64,000 nucleotides of DNA, taken from assembly GCF_014192225.1 (NCBI RefSeq), contig NZ_JACHXS010000001.1:1018440-1082439 (forward strand), in the 5' to 3' direction. This DNA comes from Pseudoduganella umbonata. Lineage in GTDB: Bacteria > Pseudomonadota > Gammaproteobacteria > Burkholderiales > Burkholderiaceae_D. The translations under genes and the position numbers were made by a program. Below the pieces are notes generated by a model, which had not been told where the DNA came from, made no database searches, and worked only from the letters and a program-made list of their open reading frames with translations. This document shows, piece after piece, positions 1-7,704 of this stretch; position 1 is the first letter of the stretch; each line of letters opens with the position of its first letter.

Positions 1-1275
1 ATTGCTGAGCAGGTTCGCGACGACCTGCACGAGCCGCTTTTCATCGCCCAGCACGGTCGCGGCCGTGGGCGGCTGGTGCACGTGCAGCAAGTGGCCACGC
101 GCTTCGAGGGCCGGGCGGGCCTGCTCGGTGGCCTGGGCGACGACCCGTTTCATGTCGAGCGGCGCCTGGGCCAGTGTGATCAGGCCACGGGTGACGCGCG
201 CCACGTCGAGCAGTTCGTCGATCAGGCCGCTCATGTGGGCGACCTGGCGATGGATGACCGCCAGCGTCAGTTCGACCTGTTTTTCGTCGCGCCGGCCCAT
301 CGACAGCAGCGCGGCCGCGGCGCTGATCGGCGCCAGCGGATTGCGCAGCTCGTGGGCCAGCATCGCCAGGAATTCGTCCTTGCGGCGGTCCGCCACGATC
401 AGCGCCTTTTCCGCTTCGACGCGGTCGGCGATGTCCATGCTGACCGCGGTGGCGCCGGCCGGCTTGCCCGCGCCATCGACGATCGGTGCCGCCGAGACCA
501 GCACGGTGCGGCGCGGCCGGCCGGCATCGAAGGATTCGATTTCAAGCAGGCACTTGTCGACGGCTTCGCCGGCCAGCGCCCGGTACAGCGGCCAGTCCTG
601 CGGGCGCAGCTTGACGCCCTCGCCGCCCGGGCTGGACGTCCAGCCGTTCCAGGCGGCGAAATCGAGCACGCCATCGTTGCAGGGGATCGCGGTGCCGAAC
701 AGCGCGTCGTTGGCCGGGTTGGCATGCAGCAGCCGGCCCTGCCCGTCGAGCATCATGATGCCGACCGGCGCCGAGCGCAGCACCGAGGCGAGGTAGGCGC
801 GATTGGCTTCCGCGCTCCTGGCACTGCGCACCGCCTCTTCACGGGCACCGCGCAGGGCACGCTGCGCCAGCACTTCGGCCGTGACGTCGATCGTGGTGTG
901 GGAAATGCAGATGAGCTTCCCGGTCGAATCGAACAGCGGCGTATTGGTCGCGCTCCAGTACATGTCCTCGAACCAGGTCATGCCGTCCTTCGTCATCCGG
1001 ATCGGGTAGCGCTGCGCCGGAATCACGTGCGGGGCACCCGTGGCAATCGCCACCGCGATCGAGCGCGCCAGCGGACCGACCCCGGTATCGCCCGTGTCCC
1101 CGGGGTCCTCGCCAAATGCCTCGAACAGCGGCAGGCCCAGCACATCCTCGCGCCGGCGCGAGACGGCTTTCAGGAAAGCATCGTTGACGGCGATGATTTC
1201 CAGGCCATCGGTCGGCGCCAGCAGATACTGGGGGATCGGCGAGCGGTGAAAGGCGGCAGTGAAGAGCGCATCCAT
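1..1275 (-). CDS. PAS-domain sensor histidine kinase (C-terminus cut by window edge)
   Basis: The first 425 residues of a cytoplasmic-looking sensor kinase are visible; the frame stays open to base 1. There is no signal peptide or obvious membrane segment. Two PAS-like regions come first (roughly residues 1-125 and 145-275), followed by a HisKA dimerisation domain with the H-box FLAMLAHELRNPLAPI, whose phospho-accepting histidine is about residue 308. The ATPase domain begins at the window edge and its N and G boxes lie outside. The ATG at 1275 is chosen because the protein opens directly into PAS sequence; an ATG at 1288 is in another frame. It diverges from sodA. It may be a hybrid kinase with a receiver domain, but that part cannot be seen. 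The signal sensed is unknown. Confidence 0.85.
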   Translation of the reverse strand, partial: MDALFTAAFHRSPIPQYLLAPTDGLEIIAVNDAFLKAVSRRREDVLGLPLFEAFGEDPGDTGDTGVGPLARSIAVAIATGAPHVIPAQRYPIRMTKDGMTWFEDMYWSATNTPLFDSTGKLICISHTTIDVTAEVLAQRALRGAREEAVRSARSAEANRAYLASVLRSAPVGIMMLDGQGRLLHANPANDALFGTAIPCNDGVLDFAAWNGWTSSPGGEGVKLRPQDWPLYRALAGEAVDKCLLEIESFDAGRPRRTVLVSAAPIVDGAGKPAGATAVSMDIADRVEAEKALIVADRRKDEFLAMLAHELRNPLAPISAAAALLSMGRRDEKQVELTLAVIHRQVAHMSGLIDELLDVARVTRGLITLAQAPLDMKRVVAQATEQARPALEARGHLLHVHQPPTAATVLGDEKRLVQVVANLLSN

Positions 1276-1467
1276 CGGTGAGTTCCATCGCGGTAACAGG
1301 CCCGATTGTGTCATTGCCGGGCCCGCCCCGGCGCCCGTAACGGCCGCGCAGGCTATCGACCCGCATGAATCGGCCCGCCGGGCTATCATGGGGGTCGGTC
1401 CAGCCGTCCTCAGGGGTGGCGAAACCGTTCAACCCACCCTCTGTCTAGTTTATTTGGAGAAACTACA

Positions 1468-2100
1468 ATGACGTATGCCTTGCCCCCACTCCCCTATGCC
1501 TACGATGCGCTCGAACCGCACTTCGATGCGCGCACGATGGAAATCCACCATACCAAACATCACCAGACGTACATCACCAACCTGAACAACGCCCTCGGCG
1601 AGGCTGGTGTCGAGGCGATCCCGGTGGAAGCACTGATCAAGTCGATCGACAAGCTGCCTGCGCAGATCCAGACGGCCGTGCGCAACAACGGCGGCGGCCA
1701 CGCGAACCATGCGCTGTTCTGGACCGTGCTGACGCCGGCAGCGGCCGCTGCCGCACCATCGGGCGCGCTTGCCCAGGCGATCGACACCGAGCTGGGCGGC
1801 TTTGACAAGTTCCGCGAAGCGTTTACAAAGGCGGCGCAAACCCGCTTCGGCAGCGGCTGGGCGTGGCTGACGGTGGATGCCGACGGCAAGCTGCTGGTCG
1901 AAAGCAGCGCCAACCAGGACAGCCCGCTGATGGGCCAGTTCGCCGGCCTGTCGGGCGGTACGCCGATCCTGGGCCTCGATGTGTGGGAACATGCCTATTA
2001 CCTGAACTACCAGAACCGGCGCCCCGACTACATCTCCGCCTTCTTCAACATCATCGACTGGAATGAAGTGGCGCGCCGCTACGAAGCCGCCCTGAAGTAA
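1468..2100 (+). CDS. sodA: Superoxide dismutase, Mn/Fe family (Mn type)
   Basis: This 210-residue enzyme converts superoxide to hydrogen peroxide and oxygen in the cytoplasm. The metal ligands are visible: His27, His81 in NHALFW, and Asp171 and His175 in DVWEHAYY. Gly77 together with the ANQD glutamine (Gln150) is the Mn-type second-sphere pattern rather than the Fe-type one, though cambialistic metal use cannot be excluded. The length is normal for the family. A GGAG ribosome-binding site sits nine bases before the ATG at 1468. The gene stands alone, divergent from the PAS kinase. A second, periplasmic Cu/Zn dismutase is encoded at 50545-51090. Confidence 0.96.
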   Translation: MTYALPPLPYAYDALEPHFDARTMEIHHTKHHQTYITNLNNALGEAGVEAIPVEALIKSIDKLPAQIQTAVRNNGGGHANHALFWTVLTPAAAAAAPSGALAQAIDTELGGFDKFREAFTKAAQTRFGSGWAWLTVDADGKLLVESSANQDSPLMGQFAGLSGGTPILGLDVWEHAYYLNYQNRRPDYISAFFNIIDWNEVARRYEAALK

Positions 2101-2117
2101 GCACCGCCGTTTTTCTT

Positions 2118-2160
2118 GTAGCACCCCGTAGCACCTCCGCAGCACCTCCGCAGCACCTTC
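2118..2160. repeat. Short tandem repeat, 10-11-bp unit, four copies
   Basis: Four successive units follow the pattern GYAGCACCYC(C) directly downstream of the sodA stop codon; the first is 10 bp and the others are 11 bp. The units do not form an obvious hairpin, so this is not a clear terminator. It may simply be slippage-generated DNA. Confidence 0.6.
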
Positions 2161-2291
2161 CGGACCAAGTCAGCCGACTGCCAGCCCGTTCCGGTTTCCT
2201 CCCCGCAAACACGCTCCCGCTACGTCCACGGACCGCTCCCGCATCCGTTCGGTGCATCTCGCGCCAGTTATTGGGGCACTTTTCCGCAGCC

Positions 2292-2305
2292 GATTGTCGA
2301 CAATC
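2292..2305. promoter_or_regulatory. Putative FCD/GntR operator, distal copy
   Basis: GATTGTCGACAATC is a perfect 14-bp palindrome. Its core fits the TNGTNNNACNA pattern reported for FCD-type GntR regulators. The identical sequence recurs 108 bp downstream, and the adjacent gene at 2472 encodes a regulator of exactly this family. Binding is inferred, not shown. Confidence 0.65.
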
Positions 2306-2398
2306 CCGTTTCGCGTAACGCGGCTGCCGGCCTGTACCAGCGCTTTTTAATTGCTGGAATCCAGCGCCCATGCGCCTTTCCACAGGCATTCCACACCC

Positions 2399-2414
2399 GG
2401 ATTGTCGACAATCC
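2399..2414. promoter_or_regulatory. Putative FCD/GntR operator, proximal copy
   Basis: GGATTGTCGACAATCC is a perfect 16-bp palindrome containing the same 14-bp core as the copy at 2292. It lies 57 bp before the regulator's start codon. Two identical sites about ten helical turns apart would suit cooperative binding or looping by a dimeric regulator, probably for autoregulation and control of the following ABC transporter genes. Confidence 0.7.
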
Positions 2415-2471
2415 AAGAGGGTGGCATGCCCCTTGCTAAGGAATGGTTGAGCCAACCAGACATCCGCTGCC

Positions 2472-3197
2472 ATGCACGCTGCACCAATTTCGCCACCCGC
2501 CTCACCTGCATCGTCCCCGTCAACCGTGCCCGCCTTCGCGCCGGAAGACCGCATGTACCTCGACGTGTACGACGCGATCATGTCGCACCGCCTGCATGCG
2601 GGCACCAAGCTGACCGAGCAGGGGCTGGGCGAGATCTACGGCCTGGCGCGCCATCACGTGCGGCGCGTGCTGGCCAGGCTGGCGGCGGACGGCCTGGTCG
2701 ACCTGGAGCGCAATCGCGGCGCCCGCATCGCCAGCCCGGGTGCGCGGGAAGCGGAAGACATGTTCGAGCTGCGCCACGTCCTGGAAGCGAAGGTGATGGA
2801 CAAGCTGGCAGGCCGGCTGAGTGAAGCGGACGGCAGGGCCATGCGCGAACTGATCGCGCGCGAACGCGATGCCTGGATGCGCGGCGACCGGCCGCTATGG
2901 ATACGCCTGTCGGCCGATTTCCACATCGAACTGGCCAAGCTGGCCGGCAATGCGCTGCTGGTCGATGCGCTGCGCCGGCTGGTCTCGCGCACCACCCTGC
3001 TGATCTCGAATCTCGACAACGCCGGCCAGCAACCCTGCTCCTTCGACGAGCATGCGGCGGTGATCGACGCGCTGCAGCACCAGGACAGCGCCCAGGCGCA
3101 GGAGCAGATGGCGCGCCACCTGGGCGAATGTGCCTGCCGCCTGCTCACCCGCGCGCCGGCGCGCTTCGACCTGCGCAGCGCGCTGGGCAAGGCCTGA
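2472..3197 (+). CDS. GntR-family transcriptional regulator, FCD subfamily
   Basis: This is a 241-residue DNA-binding regulator. A winged helix-turn-helix covers about residues 27-90, preceded by a Pro/Ala/Ser-rich tail of about 22 residues. An all-helical FCD ligand-binding domain follows (about 95-230), with likely metal or ligand histidines at 151, 194 and 216. The genes right behind it encode an ABC importer, so it probably controls uptake of that transporter's substrate. Two copies of a GATTGTCGACAATC palindrome lie upstream and are likely its operators. No strong Shine-Dalgarno precedes the ATG at 2472, and the N-terminal tail is not conserved in type, so a slightly later start is possible. 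The effector is unknown. Confidence 0.9.
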   Translation: MHAAPISPPASPASSPSTVPAFAPEDRMYLDVYDAIMSHRLHAGTKLTEQGLGEIYGLARHHVRRVLARLAADGLVDLERNRGARIASPGAREAEDMFELRHVLEAKVMDKLAGRLSEADGRAMRELIARERDAWMRGDRPLWIRLSADFHIELAKLAGNALLVDALRRLVSRTTLLISNLDNAGQQPCSFDEHAAVIDALQHQDSAQAQEQMARHLGECACRLLTRAPARFDLRSALGKA

Positions 3198-3247
3198 CCC
3201 ATTTCACGGCGGCCCGCGGGCCGTCTTCACCACAGAGAGGAATCACC

Positions 3248-4321
3248 ATGCATCCGACTTCCCGTTTTTCGCGCGCTTTTTCACCCTCTTCCCGCTTCAG
3301 CCGGTTTTCCCGCCTTGCCGCCGCGCTGGCGCTGGGCGTACTGGCCCTGCCTGCGCTGGCGCAGGACACGAAGATCAAGTTCCAGCTGGACTGGCGCTTC
3401 GAAGGTCCGTCGGCCCTGTTCCTGGTCGCCAAGAGCAAAGGCTATTTCGCGCAGGAGAAGCTGGACGTGACGATCGATGCCGGCAGCGGCTCCGGCAACG
3501 CCGTGAACCGGGTTGCCTCGGGCGCCTACGACATGGGCTTCGCCGACCTGGCCGCCCTGATGGAATTCACCGCCAATAATCCGACCGCGCCGGGCAAGCC
3601 GGTCGGCGTGATGATGGTGTACAACGACACGCCGGCCGCCGTGCTGGCCCTGAAGAAATCCGGCATCAAGTCGCCCGCCGACCTGAAAGGCAAGAAGCTG
3701 GGCGCGCCGGTATTCGATGCCGGCCGCCGCGCCTGGCCGCTGCTGGCCAAGGGCAACGGGCTCGATCCCGCGGCAGCCGCGTGGACCAGCATGGAACCCG
3801 CGCTGCGCGAAACGATGCTGGTGCGGGGCGACGTGGATGCGATCACCGGCTTCACGTTCACTTCGCTGCTGAACCTGAACGCCCGCGGCGTCAAGGACCA
3901 GGACATCGTCGTGCTGCCTTACCCGCAATACGGCGTGCGGCTGTACGGCAATGCCATCATCGCTTCCGATGCGCTGGTCAAGCAGAAGCCGGAAGCCGTG
4001 AAGGGATTCCTGCGCGCTTTCGCCAAGGCCGCGCGCGACGTGATGGCCAATCCCGAAGCGGCCATCAAGAGTGTCAAGGAACGCGATGGCCTGATCGACG
4101 AAAAACTCGAACTGCGCCGCCTGAAGCTGGCCATTTCCACCGCGGTCGCCACGCCGAACGCGAAAGCCGAGGGCTTTGGCCAGGTATCCGCGCCGCGGTT
4201 GTCGCTGATGGCGTCGCAAGTGTCCGACGTGTACAACACCAAGACACGCGTCGACCCGAAAGCGGTGTGGGTGCCGACCTTCCTGCCGTCCGCGGCTGAA
4301 CTGAATGTGTTCCCGAAATGA
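3248..4321 (+). CDS. ABC transporter periplasmic substrate-binding protein (SsuA/TauA/THI5-like)
   Basis: This 357-residue exported protein is the binding component of an importer. Its signal peptide (about residues 1-38, ending ALPALA) has a long positively charged n-region built from three near-copies of SRFSR. The mature part opens with FQLDWRFEGPSALF, typical of NMT1/THI5-like binding proteins related to those for nitrate, sulfonates, taurine and pyrimidine precursors. A good AGAGAGG ribosome-binding site lies before the ATG at 3248. Its last codons overlap the ATPase gene start (ATGA). The substrate cannot be read from the sequence; sulfonate or a thiamine or pyrimidine precursor are possibilities only. 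Confidence 0.88.
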   Translation: MHPTSRFSRAFSPSSRFSRFSRLAAALALGVLALPALAQDTKIKFQLDWRFEGPSALFLVAKSKGYFAQEKLDVTIDAGSGSGNAVNRVASGAYDMGFADLAALMEFTANNPTAPGKPVGVMMVYNDTPAAVLALKKSGIKSPADLKGKKLGAPVFDAGRRAWPLLAKGNGLDPAAAAWTSMEPALRETMLVRGDVDAITGFTFTSLLNLNARGVKDQDIVVLPYPQYGVRLYGNAIIASDALVKQKPEAVKGFLRAFAKAARDVMANPEAAIKSVKERDGLIDEKLELRRLKLAISTAVATPNAKAEGFGQVSAPRLSLMASQVSDVYNTKTRVDPKAVWVPTFLPSAAELNVFPK

Positions 4322-5142
4322 ACGCCGTCGCCGATACCCCTGTCAAGGACGGCGTCGTGGCCGACACGTTCGTCGATTTTCGCGAAGTCTTCCTGGCCTA
4401 CGACAATTCGGACGAATGCGCGGTGGAAGACATCTCGCTGCAGACCAGGCCGGGCGAATTCATCGCCATCGTCGGCCCGTCCGGCTGCGGCAAGTCGACG
4501 TTCATGAAGCTGGCCACCGGCCTGAAGGCGCCCACCCGCGGCACCGTCCATATCGCCGGCCAGCCGGTGACCGGGCCGCTGAAGTTCGTCGGCATGGCCT
4601 TCCAGGCGCCGACGCTGCTGCCATGGCGCACCACGCTGGACAACGTGCTGCTGCCGCTTGAAATCGTCGAGCCGTACCGCCGCACCTTCAGGAAGGACCG
4701 TGACAAGCACGTCGAGCGCGCGCTGGCGCTGCTGAAGACCGTGGGCCTGGACGGCTATGCCGACAAATATCCGTGGCAGCTTTCCGGCGGCATGCAGCAG
4801 CGCGCATCGATCTGCCGGGCGCTGATCCACGAACCGAAGATGCTCCTGCTGGACGAGCCGTTCGGCGCGCTTGACGCCTTTACACGCGAGGAACTGTGGT
4901 GCGTACTGCGTGACCTGTGGACCGAGCGCAAGTTCAACGTCATCCTCGTCACGCACGACCTGCGCGAGGCCGCCTTCCTGGCCGACACGGTCTACGTGAT
5001 GAGCAAGCGGCCGGGCCGCATCGTTGCGCGCCGCGAAAACCCGCTGCCGAGGCCACGCGACATCGACATCACCTACACCGAGCCGTTCAGCGCGCTCGTG
5101 CACGAGTTGCGCGAACATATCGGCCGCGTTCGCAGCACGTGA
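4318..5142 (+). CDS. ABC transporter ATP-binding protein (SsuB/TauB type)
   Basis: This 274-residue cytoplasmic ATPase energises the importer. It shows Walker A GPSGCGKST, the Q-loop region, the signature LSGGMQQRASICRAL, Walker B LLLDEPFGALD and the H-loop VTHDLREA. The start overlaps the stop of the binding-protein gene by four bases, implying translational coupling. The family is that of nitrate, sulfonate and taurine importers, which matches its partners on both sides. Confidence 0.93.
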   Translation: MNAVADTPVKDGVVADTFVDFREVFLAYDNSDECAVEDISLQTRPGEFIAIVGPSGCGKSTFMKLATGLKAPTRGTVHIAGQPVTGPLKFVGMAFQAPTLLPWRTTLDNVLLPLEIVEPYRRTFRKDRDKHVERALALLKTVGLDGYADKYPWQLSGGMQQRASICRALIHEPKMLLLDEPFGALDAFTREELWCVLRDLWTERKFNVILVTHDLREAAFLADTVYVMSKRPGRIVARRENPLPRPRDIDITYTEPFSALVHELREHIGRVRST

Positions 5143-5206
5143 ACGGCGAAAGCAGAAATATCGGCACATCAGAAATATCAGCAATAGCAGGAATACCGGG
5201 ACCACC

Positions 5207-5968
5207 ATGAACACCAAAGCCATCAAGACCTTCGCGCCGTGGGCGCTGCTCGCCGCCATCCTGCTGCTGTGGCAGGCCGCCTGCAGCCTTTTCGACGTTT
5301 CCGAATTCATCTTCCCGAGTCCGTATGCGATCGGCGTGGCGCTGGTCGACTACGCGGGCCCGATCGCCGGCCACGCATGGCAGACGTTCTGGGTGACGAT
5401 GGCCGGTTTCGCCATCGCCGTCGCCGTCGGCGTGTCGTTCGGCGTGCTGATCGGATCGTCGCCGGTGATGTACGCAGCCGCCTATCCGCTGATGACCGCC
5501 TTCAACGCGCTGCCGAAAGCGGCCTTCGTGCCGATCCTCGTCGTCTGGTTCGGTATCGGCGCCGGCCCGGCGATCCTGACGGCCTTCCTGATCTCGTTCT
5601 TCCCGATCATGGTCAATATCGCCACCGGCCTGGCCACGCTCGAACCGGAGCTGGAAGACGTGCTGCGCGTGCTCGGCGCGCGCCGCCTGGACGTGCTGCT
5701 GAAGGTCGGCCTGCCGCGCTCGATGCCGTATTTCTTTGCATCGCTGAAGGTGGCCATCACGCTGGCCTTCGTCGGCTCCACGGTGTCGGAGATGAATGCC
5801 GCCAACGAAGGCATCGGCTACCTGCTGGTATCGGCCGGCTCGTCGATGCAGATGCCGCTGGCCTTCGCCGGCCTTGGCGTGATCGGCGCGATGGCGATGG
5901 CGATGTATGAACTGTTCGCCGTGGTCGAGCGCCGCTCCACGGCCTGGGCCCACCGCGGAGCGCGCTGA
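5207..5968 (+). CDS. ABC transporter permease (SsuC/TauC type)
   Basis: This 253-residue inner-membrane protein has about six hydrophobic helices and the EAA-loop region typical of BPD-type permeases (around residues 155-190, with LRVLGARRLD). It is the third component of the importer encoded by 3248-5142. The ATG at 5207 is preferred over upstream in-frame starts because those would lie in non-conserved sequence overlapping the ATPase gene. The 64-bp gap before it holds two direct copies of CAGAAATATC (5153 and 5170), whose role is unclear. Confidence 0.92.
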   Translation: MNTKAIKTFAPWALLAAILLLWQAACSLFDVSEFIFPSPYAIGVALVDYAGPIAGHAWQTFWVTMAGFAIAVAVGVSFGVLIGSSPVMYAAAYPLMTAFNALPKAAFVPILVVWFGIGAGPAILTAFLISFFPIMVNIATGLATLEPELEDVLRVLGARRLDVLLKVGLPRSMPYFFASLKVAITLAFVGSTVSEMNAANEGIGYLLVSAGSSMQMPLAFAGLGVIGAMAMAMYELFAVVERRSTAWAHRGAR

Positions 5969-6007
5969 CCCGCCGGAGTAACGCTCAGCAGCTTGATTGT
6001 TTTCGTA

Positions 6008-6036
6008 TTGACAGCGCCGGCCAGGCGGCATCTACT
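6008..6036 (+). promoter_or_regulatory. Predicted sigma-70 promoter for the GH43 gene
   Basis: A consensus TTGACA box (6008-6013) is followed after exactly 17 bp by TCTACT (6031-6036, four of six matches to TATAAT). It sits about 35 bp before the GH43 start codon. This suggests the glycosidase has its own promoter and is not only read through from the transporter operon. Confidence 0.5.
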
Positions 6037-6069
6037 GGCCGGCGACGTCCACAATGCTAGGGAGACAGC

Positions 6070-7695
6070 ATGATCATGAAACCGGCCCTGGCCGGGCTGC
6101 TGGCGGCATGCTGCGCCGCCATGTCCCACCCGGCCAGCGCGGCGCCCGCCGAACGCTATGCCAATCCCATCATCCATGCCGACTATTCCGACCCGGACGT
6201 GATCCGGGTCGGCGACGATTACTGGCTCGTCGCGTCCAGCTTCCACTTTTCGCCGGGCCTGCCGGTGCTGCAGTCGAAGGACCTGGTGCACTGGAAGATC
6301 GCCGGCCACGTGCTGCCGAAGCTCGATTTTCATCCGTCCTACGACATGGTGCCGCCGTACACGCTGACGGACAGCATCTCGAAACCGGTGGGGCCCGGCA
6401 TGCGCTATGCCGGCGGCGTGTGGGCGCCGGCCATCCGGCACCACGAAGGCCGCTTCTACGTTTATTGGGCCACGCCGGACGAAGGCATCTTCATGAGCAC
6501 CGCTGCGCACCCGGCCGGGCCGTGGTCGGTACCGGTCACCGTTCTGGCAGGTGCCGGCTACGAGGATCCCTGCCCGTTCTGGGACGACGACGGCAAGGCC
6601 TGGCTGGTGCATTCGAAGGTCGGCGCCGGGCCGATCGTCCTGCATGCGATGACGCCGGACGGCACCCGCCTGCTCGACGCGGGCACGACGATCGTCGAGG
6701 ATAAAGTGAACCTGCCGGTGCTGGAGGGACCGAAAGTGTACAAGCGCGATGGCTGGTACTACATCTTCGCGCCCATCGGCGGCGTCGGCACCGGGCCGCA
6801 GGCCGTGCTGCGGGCACGCTCGATCCAGGGGCCCTACGAACATCGCACGGTGCTCCACCCGGGGAACGGCCTGAAAGGGCCGCACCAGGGCGGCTACGTG
6901 GAGACGCCGTCCGGCGAAGGCTGGTTCATCCACTTCAACAGCACCGGTGCGTTCGGCCGCATCGCGCACCTGCAGCCGGTGGTGTGGAAGGATGGCTGGC
7001 CAGTGATGGGCGACGGCGGCCTGCCGGTGCCCGGCCACGCGGTGCCGCGCACCGCCGCGCGATCCGGGGATTACCGCCTGCAGGATTCGGACGAATTTGC
7101 GGGCGGCACGCTGGGCCTGCAATGGTCGTGGAACCACAATCCCGACGCGGCGCGCTGGAGCCTCGCGCAGCGGCCCGGCTTCCTGCGCATCGAGGCGAAC
7201 CAGGCCCGGCACCTCGTCGGCGCCCGCAATACGCTGACGCAGATCCTGCAGGGGCCGGCCGCGGAAATCACCACCCGCATCGAGCTGCAGGGCATGGCCG
7301 AAGGCCAGCGTGCCGGGCTCACGCTGTTCGGCGTGAAAGTGCCGTGGATCGGCGTCGCGCGCGAAGGCGGCGCCAACTATCTCACCTATGCGAATGCCGG
7401 GGAAGAAACGCGCGGTGCAAAGCTCGCCGACGACGCCATCGTGCTGCGCGCCACCGTGCGCAACGACCAGACCGTGCGGTTTTCGTACGCGGCACGCGAG
7501 GGCGAGCGGTTCGTGGACTTCGGCCCCGTCACCGAACTGGCGAAGTTCTCCTGGTGGAAAGGCAGCAGGCCGGCGGTGTTTACGTATATCCGCTCGGACA
7601 GCGACGAGGGCAAGGCCGGGGCCGGGATGCCCCTGAACCGGACCGAGCGCAACTACATCGACGTGGACTGGTTCAGGGTGAAGGTGAACAGGTAG
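6070..7695 (+). CDS. Secreted glycoside hydrolase family 43 (beta-xylosidase/arabinofuranosidase type)
   Basis: This 541-residue exported enzyme probably releases xylose or arabinose from plant polysaccharide fragments. A signal peptide covers about residues 1-24 (ending HPASA). The five-bladed GH43 domain (about 30-320) shows the expected acidic triad: base Asp41 in SDPDV, pKa modulator Asp166 in YEDPCPF, and general acid Glu219 in LEGPKVY. A C-terminal concanavalin-like beta-sandwich (about 340-540), usual in GH43 xylosidases, follows. AGGGAG lies just before the ATG at 6070. It converges with a TonB-dependent receptor nine bases away, which may import oligosaccharides, but sugar specificity is not provable here. 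Confidence 0.93.
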   Translation: MIMKPALAGLLAACCAAMSHPASAAPAERYANPIIHADYSDPDVIRVGDDYWLVASSFHFSPGLPVLQSKDLVHWKIAGHVLPKLDFHPSYDMVPPYTLTDSISKPVGPGMRYAGGVWAPAIRHHEGRFYVYWATPDEGIFMSTAAHPAGPWSVPVTVLAGAGYEDPCPFWDDDGKAWLVHSKVGAGPIVLHAMTPDGTRLLDAGTTIVEDKVNLPVLEGPKVYKRDGWYYIFAPIGGVGTGPQAVLRARSIQGPYEHRTVLHPGNGLKGPHQGGYVETPSGEGWFIHFNSTGAFGRIAHLQPVVWKDGWPVMGDGGLPVPGHAVPRTAARSGDYRLQDSDEFAGGTLGLQWSWNHNPDAARWSLAQRPGFLRIEANQARHLVGARNTLTQILQGPAAEITTRIELQGMAEGQRAGLTLFGVKVPWIGVAREGGANYLTYANAGEETRGAKLADDAIVLRATVRNDQTVRFSYAAREGERFVDFGPVTELAKFSWWKGSRPAVFTYIRSDSDEGKAGAGMPLNRTERNYIDVDWFRVKVNR

Positions 7696-7704
7696 CGCGC
7701 GCGG

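Larger units (their letters stand above)
2101..2471. other. Intergenic region between sodA and the gntR-type gene
   Basis: This 371-bp stretch has no gene I can support. It holds a run of 10-11-bp repeats just after sodA (2118-2160), two perfect copies of a GATTGTCGACAATC palindrome (2292-2305 and 2399-2414), and a small hairpin, GCTGGA-A-TCCAGC, at 2353-2365. The arrangement suggests a control region for the downstream regulator and transporter genes. Confidence 0.6.
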
